Of a DNA stretch of 64,000 bases, positions 1 to 64,000 are shown in pieces (within the stretch, counting starts at the first letter, position 1; each line of letters opens with the position of its first letter). The stretch lies in contig NC_134455.1 in the NCBI RefSeq assembly GCF_047948215.1, positions 222,622,526 through 222,686,525 on the forward strand, given 5' to 3'. The notes under the pieces are model-generated. The model did not search any database. It saw only the letters and a list, made by a program, of their open reading frames with translations, and was not told the origin of the DNA. This DNA is from Lycorma delicatula (lineage: Eukaryota > Arthropoda > Insecta > Hemiptera > Fulgoridae). The translations under genes were made by a program, and so were the position numbers.

Positions 1-296
1 GAGAACAGGGACTGTATTCCTCTGTAGCAGGCGACGGTCAGCAGGAGAAGATATAGATGGATTAAAAGGAATCAAGGAAGCAGCTGGACGTGAAAAGTTA
101 GGAAATGCTTCCTACTGAAAGCTGATAAGCTTAGATAAAAGGGTTTTAAGATCAGCGTACAGAGATATAACACATGCCAATACGTCCTGGACAAGACCAG
201 TTACTGAGCTCATCATAAAGACCACCAAATTCCATTAACATACATCTTAATTCAGTATTCTCCAATTGCAATGGAGAAAATTCTTCCATCAGAAGT

Positions 297-470
297 TTAG
301 CACCGCAAGATTCCGAAGTCATCTCTAAAGTTCGGAATTTTTGACTGAAGAATAAAAATGTTTTCTCCAAGTGAACTTATATTTTCTTGAAATGCAGACA
401 TTTCTTGCATTGCAACATGAACAGTATCGCGAACAGATGACTGAATGGATTTTACCAAATCAGTTACTTA
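297..470 (-). other. short unassigned reading frame, possibly a decayed coding fragment
   Basis: On the minus strand about 57 codons stay open and end in TAA at 297-299. The composition (polar, with spaced hydrophobics, such as VRDTVHVAMQEMSAFQEN) resembles a coiled coil. A second minus-strand frame (152-370) overlaps it, as expected if a frameshift separates two parts of one old coding region. No family is recognised. It could be a transposon ORF1 fragment, the end of a divergent gene, or chance. Confidence 0.15.
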
Positions 471-1350
471 TTCATGTCCATGGAAGACAACGGACACCTG
501 GTTTGTCAGAGTGAATATGGATGGGCTTGTCTGACTGAAAAAAAGAATGTTCATCAGTTGAAACCAAAAATGTTGAAATTTAATGTAAAATTTGACGGTA
601 TAGATGTTCTACCGATTGGGGTATTTTAATTATTTAGTGGGCTTTTCTGTATACATCTATCACATTTGTAGGTATTCGATGTTAAATAAATTTCGTATTC
701 ATCCTTAATCAAGTGGAGACAGGTTAAGGGATGACAGTGAACGGCAAAAACTGTGCAGGTAATTATTATTTGTTTCTCATAAAACTGTTTATCGCAAATG
801 GGACAAGAATCAGAGGTGCTTGGCTACTGAGACTTATAAAGAAATAATAAGAGGTAACACGAATAAATTTTAATTTAATTATTTAAGAATCAGGAACAAA
901 TAACGCTGAGACCAGTTTAAAGTGAAAGGCCTGTGAAATAAACAAAAATCACAGAACAAATCAGTGGTTTTTTTTTGCTTGTAAATAACATTTCCAAAAT
1001 ATAGTAATTTAATTGTCTTGCGTCATTTAAAGTTTCACGTTTTGGACAATATCCGCACAGATAGAAAGCCAATACTTATCACTTGACACTAAAACAGAAA
1101 AAAGTACCAAAATCACAAAACCCACGAAAACATTTTTGTTTGGTTATTTGAGTGTTGTATTTAATGCTTTTATTTACATTTATTACAACTATTGCACGCT
1201 TAAACTGAACAGAAAAATAATTAAATCAATATAAAATCGTGCATTTAGAAGACTACTGTACCCGTTTCATAATTCATTAGTACATAAAAGTTACACACCA
1301 CACAAGCGCTGTAGGCCACTACTAAGAAATCTACTGATATGTGATTTTTG

Positions 1351-1356
1351 CACGTG
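1351..1356. promoter_or_regulatory. CACGTG E-box upstream of UTP15
   Basis: A perfect palindromic E-box lies 42 bp before the UTP15 ATG. Ribosome-biogenesis genes of flies and vertebrates are known Myc/Max targets through CACGTG near the transcription start. Whether this site is used is an inference; one 6-mer can occur by chance. Confidence 0.35.
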
Positions 1357-1397
1357 TATTGTTAGTTATTAATTAGGTGTGTAAACGAATACGAGCT

Positions 1398-60016
<58,619 letters not shown>

Positions 60017-61560
60017 GTATGTATGTATTTTAATGTTAAATGTTAATAATACACTTTTCACATAAATGGACAATTGCTATTAATATTACATGTTGGTAAC
60101 CTAGACCAGTAAATAAAAAAAAGAAAATGAAAACATTACTAGGGTAATGAAAATTGGCAAAGATATTCATTTTTACCAACATGCAAAATGAATGAAGCAG
60201 CATGTTTGCTTCATGTTGTAAACAGGTACACAATGTGGTATAGTTGAAGTAATAATGTTTTTTAAACAGCGCACACATCCTTCTCTTTCATTCACATTAA
60301 TCCAGACTGAAAGTAATTAGTTCAAATAATGGCAATCACTACTTGTGGCCATTTTTTTGCAGGCAACCATGTGTTATGTACAGAAAAATTAAACTTCAAT
60401 TTAGTATATAATTTTTTTTTTAAAAACGTGATGAGAGTTTTAAAAAAGCTCTCAGTCAGCTGCAACTTGGAGGCTGACAGCTGGCAACCATTTTTTTTTT
60501 TTACATTCTTCACATCATTTTCTATCAAATGACATTTAATTCGCTTAAATATAGTTGCAATTCATTAAAATAAGTTAATTACAGTATATTTAATTAAAGA
60601 TAATTGCGGCTAATTTTTGCTAGGCAACCTGGCAGTAATGTATTAAATTATCATTAATCATTCATTTAAATCAAGTTTGATTAAAAAAACAGATACCTGT
60701 AGAAATCATCTGTCGGATCTTGTACTATATGTTTGCTAATTTTTATCACTTCACTACTTTTTTTTAATTAAAGAAATTAGGCTGTTTTTGCTGTACTAAC
60801 CTCACATACTGGCTTGAGTCGCTGAATCAATTAATTTAATTTATCGTTATTATTATATTTTACTTAATTTATAAATCTTATTACTTTACATTATTAATTT
60901 GCCATTAAATTATTGCTGAGTGATGACTACAGGAAATAATGTTTTGTAAGCTAATGATTTCTAGGATTACTATTGGAAGAGCTAGGGTAGCAGAAGATGA
61001 GGGAGGTTAATTTTGTTGCTAAGATGTTTAGAGGCAAATAAACAGGAACAGTGATGTGTGTTAAGGGAATGATTGGTTAAGTTAAAAAATCAATCCCCAC
61101 CCTTGGTGGGGATTGAAGATGATGTTGAAGTTAGCAGATGGATTAGTATCTATTATATAGCATACCAGGCTGGGCAACAGATGATAAAGATTCCTTTCAG
61201 CTATCTTTCCACCCACTGTCATCGTAGGACTGATGTGTTTACTTTTAACAATCTCTGTACATTTGCCAATTATGTCTTCTTATGTAGCAATAGCCAGCCT
61301 GTTCTGAGGCTTTTGTTTGGCTTTTCCTCTGAGGTAAGAATGAAATATGACACACTCATTCATTGTTTTTCAGGCCTGACAAGATCTAATGTAATGAAAC
61401 ACATGTAGATAAAATAAGTAACAAGCAATAAATTGAAAAAAGTACAGTTATTACAATAAAAAGAATAAAGTTAATAATTACATGAAAGTAGTAGAATAAA
61501 AAATCATTTATTGTATTGACTGGAAACTTTATACTCGCAGATATAATCAGAACTATAATG
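60017..61560. other. start of intron 8, no gene seen
   Basis: AT-rich intron. A perfect hairpin with 11-bp arms (CAATCCCCACC and complement, 3-base loop) lies at 61091-61115. No further UTP15 exon was found. Confidence 0.5.
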
Positions 61561-61567
61561 ATACACA

Positions 61568-62653
61568 GTATGTCTGAAAAGTTCCTGAACTAAATTAAAT
61601 AAAAATACAGCTTTAAAGATAAATGAATTTACTCACATCAGCCCTCTACATAGAACCCTTCTCTAGTTATACTCATTGCAGTGCTGATAGAGTCTGTCAA
61701 ACACTTTGGAGAAATCACTTTCTGGGATCCCCTTCAACTGCTCAGGTGCAAGCTCTTTGGATGATCAGAATGTCATCGAAAAAGCAGCCTTTCATCTTCA
61801 ACTTGAGTTTCAGGAACAGAAAATACTCTGCTGGAGCCAAGTTGAATAAATAGGGTGAGTGGGATAAGACGGTGATTTGATTTGAGGCTTAATAATGTGT
61901 TAAAACTGTTGCCATGTGTGCCAGGGCATTGTCGTGCAAGAGAGTGTCCAACTGCCCACATCCTGGTACTTGGGCCGGATTCAACGAATGTGACATCAGG
62001 CGTTTCATTACTTCCAAGTAGAATTTTGAATTCATGATTTGACCAGTTGGAACAAATTCATGATGAATCAGGCCCTTTGAGTCAAAGAATGCACTCAACA
62101 TCGTTTTCACTCTTGATTCAACCAAGCAGCAGATTGACACTTTATTTGCGAATCATACATGAAGCACCAGCTTTCATCTCCAGTTACAATTGTTTGCAAA
62201 AAATTTGGGTCGCTATTGTCAGTTTCAACAAAGTCTTGAGTGCAAGAAAGATGCACCTGTTTTTATTCTTTAGTCAAGAAGTGTGGAATGAAACAAGAGC
62301 ACACCTTTTGGCGGTTCATTTTTTCTGTTAGAATTGCACTTACCGCGTCTTTAATTATGTTTAGCTCTTCTGCTACGGTGCGAAGGATAAGATGAGGTTG
62401 TTTGAGCAGGAGCGTGTGCACTTTCGCAACATTTTTGTTATGAACAACTGTTGGCGGCCTCCCACTTCATTTGTCATCATGCAACGACTCTACCATCTTT
62501 AAACTGCTTCCACACTTGTATGATTTAGTACAAGATGCAGCTTCATCACTGGAATAAGTTTAAATGAAAGATTTTTGAAGTCGAACACAAAATTTTATTG
62601 CCCTTCTCAGTTCCATGCCACAAGCTCGCACAAGGTCACATGAATGCAATGTA
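61568..62653 (-). mobile_element. mariner element (lineage 3), broken
   Basis: The minus-strand transposase begins MELRRAIKFCVRLQKSFI at 62616. In order: SLHDDK-SGRPPTV, VAEELNIIKDAVSAILTEKM, FLQTIVTGDESWCFMYD (first D), SRVKTMLSAFFDSKGLIHHE, TLLHDNALAHMA (second D) and NLAPAEYFLFLKLKLKMKG (third catalytic position: E where mariners have D). Stops and shifts break it. ACATACTG at the low end (61568-61577) is probably the outer terminal repeat; the other end abuts or is cut by the LINE at 62654. Confidence 0.8.
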
Positions 62654-62665
62654 CTTTTTTTGTCT

Positions 62666-63129
62666 TCAGTCATTTGACTGGTTTGATGCAGCTCTCCAAG
62701 ATTCCCTATCTAGTGCTAGTCGTTTCATTTCGGTATACCCCCTATTTCCCACATCCCTAACAATTTGTTGTTTTACATATTCCAAACGTTGCCTGCCTAC
62801 ACAATTGTTTCCTTCTACCTGTTCCTCCAATATTAAAGCGACTATTCCAGGATGCCTTAATATGTGGCCTATAAGTCTGTCTCTTCTTTTAGCTATATTT
62901 TCCAAATGTTTCTTTCTTCATCTATTTGCCACAACACCTCTTCATTTGTCACTTTATCAACCCATCTGATTTTTAACATTCTCCTATAGCACAACATTTC
63001 AAAAGCTTCTAATCTTTTCTTCTCAGATACTCCGATTGTCCAAGTTTCACTTCCATATAAAGCGACACTCCAAACATATACTTTCAAAAATCTTTTCCTG
63101 ACATTTAAATTAATTTTTGATGTAAACAA
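62666..63129 (-). pseudogene. LINE C-terminal domain
   Basis: Two frames: 63129-62893 (YGSETWTIGVSEKKRLEAFE, CYRRMLKIRWVD) and 62905-62666 (GHILRHPGIVALILEEQVEG, DVGNRGYTEMKRLALDRESW). One frameshift separates them. This is the conserved tail of the insect LINE type above. Confidence 0.75.
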
Positions 63130-63671
63130 ATTATATTTCTGACTGAAGGCTCATTTCGCCTGTTCTATTCAGCATTTTATACCGCTCCTGCTTCGTCCAT
63201 CTTTAGTAATTCTACTTCCCAAATAACAAAATTCTTCTACCTCCATAATCTTTTCTCCTCCTATTTTCACATTCAGTGGTCCATCTTTGTTATTTCTACT
63301 ACTTTTCATTGCTTTCATTTTGTTCTTGTTTATTTTCATCAGTAGTTCTTGCGTAGGCCTTCAACCATGCCATTCCTTGTTTCTTCTAAATCCTTTTTAT
63401 TCTCAGCTAGAATTACTATATCATCAGCAAATCGCAGCATTCACCTCGTGAAAAGATAAAGATCTTAATTCCGAATTTAAATTGTTCTTTAACATCATTA
63501 ACTGCTAGTTCTGTGTAAAGATTAAAAAGTAACGGGGATAGGGCATCCTTGTCGGACTCCCTTTCTTATTACGGCTTCTTTCTTAATGTTCTTCAATTAT
63601 TACTGTTGCTGTTTGGTTCCTGTAAATGTTAGCAATTGTTCTTCTATCTCTGTATTTGAACCCTAATTTTT

Positions 63672-63968
63672 TTAAAATGCTGGCATTTTATTCCAGTCTA
63701 TGTTATCGAATGCCTTTTCTAGGTCTATAAATGCCAAGAATGTTGGTTTGTTTTTCTTTAATCTTTCTTCTACTATTAATCTGAGGCCTATAATTTCTTC
63801 CCTTATCACTGTACTTTTCCTGAAACCAAACTGGTCTTTTAACACTTCTTCCACTTTCCTCTTAATTCTTCTGTATAGAATTCTAGTTAAGATTTTTGAT
63901 GTATGACTAGTTAAACTAATTGTTCTGTATTCTTCACATTTATCTGCTCCTGCTTTCTTTGGTATCAT
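63672..63968 (-). pseudogene. LINE reverse transcriptase, motif A region
   Basis: An open 98-residue piece with EYRTISLTSHTSKILTRIL, FGFRKSTV and FLAFIDLEKAFDNIDW (catalytic D in motif A). The YADD-type motif that should follow is degraded, near 63420-63450. Confidence 0.7.
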
Positions 63969-64000
63969 GACTATAACACTTTTTTTGAAGTCTGACGGAA

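Larger units (their letters stand above)
1..1397. other. 5' flank of UTP15
   Basis: AT-rich sequence upstream of the first UTP15 exon. I see no recognisable gene apart from a short unassigned minus-strand frame near 297-470. The promoter and 5' UTR of UTP15 must lie in the last few hundred bases; no clear TATA box is visible, and transcription start cannot be placed from sequence alone. Confidence 0.5.
62654..64000 (-). mobile_element. RTE-like LINE, 3' half, continues beyond the window
   Basis: On the minus strand: RT pieces IPKKAGADKCEEYRTISLTS (finger motif), DQFGFRKSTVIREEI, AFIDLEKAFDNIDWNKM (motif A) near 63720; then MEVEEFCYLGSRITKDGRS, YGSETWTIGVSEKKRLEAFE, CYRRMLKIRWVDKVTNEEVL and GHILRHPGIVALILEEQVEG. 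These follow the C-terminus of a very common insect LINE type. The 3' end is at about 62661 (GACTGAAGACA then a short A run). Frames are interrupted; the 5' part lies past 64000. Confidence 0.75.

Noticed and set aside
61073..61408. 111-codon ORF in intron 8 as a further UTP15 exon
   Set aside because: It shows no similarity to the UTP15 C-terminal domain and no suitable phase-2 acceptor; it looks like chance or repeat-derived.

Overview
This window is animal DNA, almost certainly from an insect and most likely a hemipteran. It is very AT-rich and holds one spliced host gene whose introns are packed with R1-clade, Jockey/I-like and RTE-like non-LTR retrotransposons, three mariner lineages, a piggyBac element, a DDE_3-type transposon, a BEL/Pao element and a tRNA-derived SINE. 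The hemipteran placement is an inference from the SINE and from a dispersed repeat next to the (GT)n array; it was not tested by a search.

The only host gene I recognise is UTP15 (plus strand), encoding the WD40-repeat U3 snoRNP/UtpA (t-UTP) subunit. Eight coding exons were found at 1398-1487, 21630-21722, 24971-25155, 29352-29475, 36468-36651, 40970-41190, 51328-51437 and 59831-60016. All seven complete introns are GT-AG and the reading frame joins without error. The exons give 1193 coding nucleotides (about 397 residues: N-terminus, WD40 propeller, start of the UTP15 C-terminal domain). The last part of the gene lies beyond the window. Introns run from 3.2 to 20.1 kb, so about 2% of the visible gene is coding.

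Region by region. 1-1397: 5' flank with a CACGTG E-box 42 bp before the ATG. Intron 1 (1488-21629): two LINE fragments, a SINE, a near-intact GC-rich R1-clade element on the minus strand (6154-11222, perfect 12-bp target duplication), then a Jockey/I-like LINE (about 11560-19370) split by a copy of a second R1-clade family (12001-15981), and an RTE-like LINE. Intron 2: a dead mariner, a dispersed repeat and a 224-bp pure (GT)n. Intron 3: a DDE_3-type transposon. Intron 4: a LINE endonuclease fragment, (AC)n, and a piggyBac (32939-35585, TTAA duplications) lying between two long inverted repeats. Intron 5: a second mariner lineage and a 5'-truncated R1-clade copy with a 14-bp target duplication. 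Intron 6: an older R1-clade copy, a LINE fragment and an (AT)n array. Intron 7: a decayed BEL/Pao element. Intron 8 (incomplete): a third mariner lineage and an RTE-like LINE that runs off the window.

Nearly all mobile-element coding sequence is broken. The exception is the R1-clade element at 6154-11222: its endonuclease/reverse transcriptase ORF is uninterrupted, its ORF1 has one in-frame TAG, and the ORFs overlap by ATGA. Most recognisable elements (13 of 18) are antisense to UTP15. I found no RNA genes, CRISPR arrays or bacterial-type operons.
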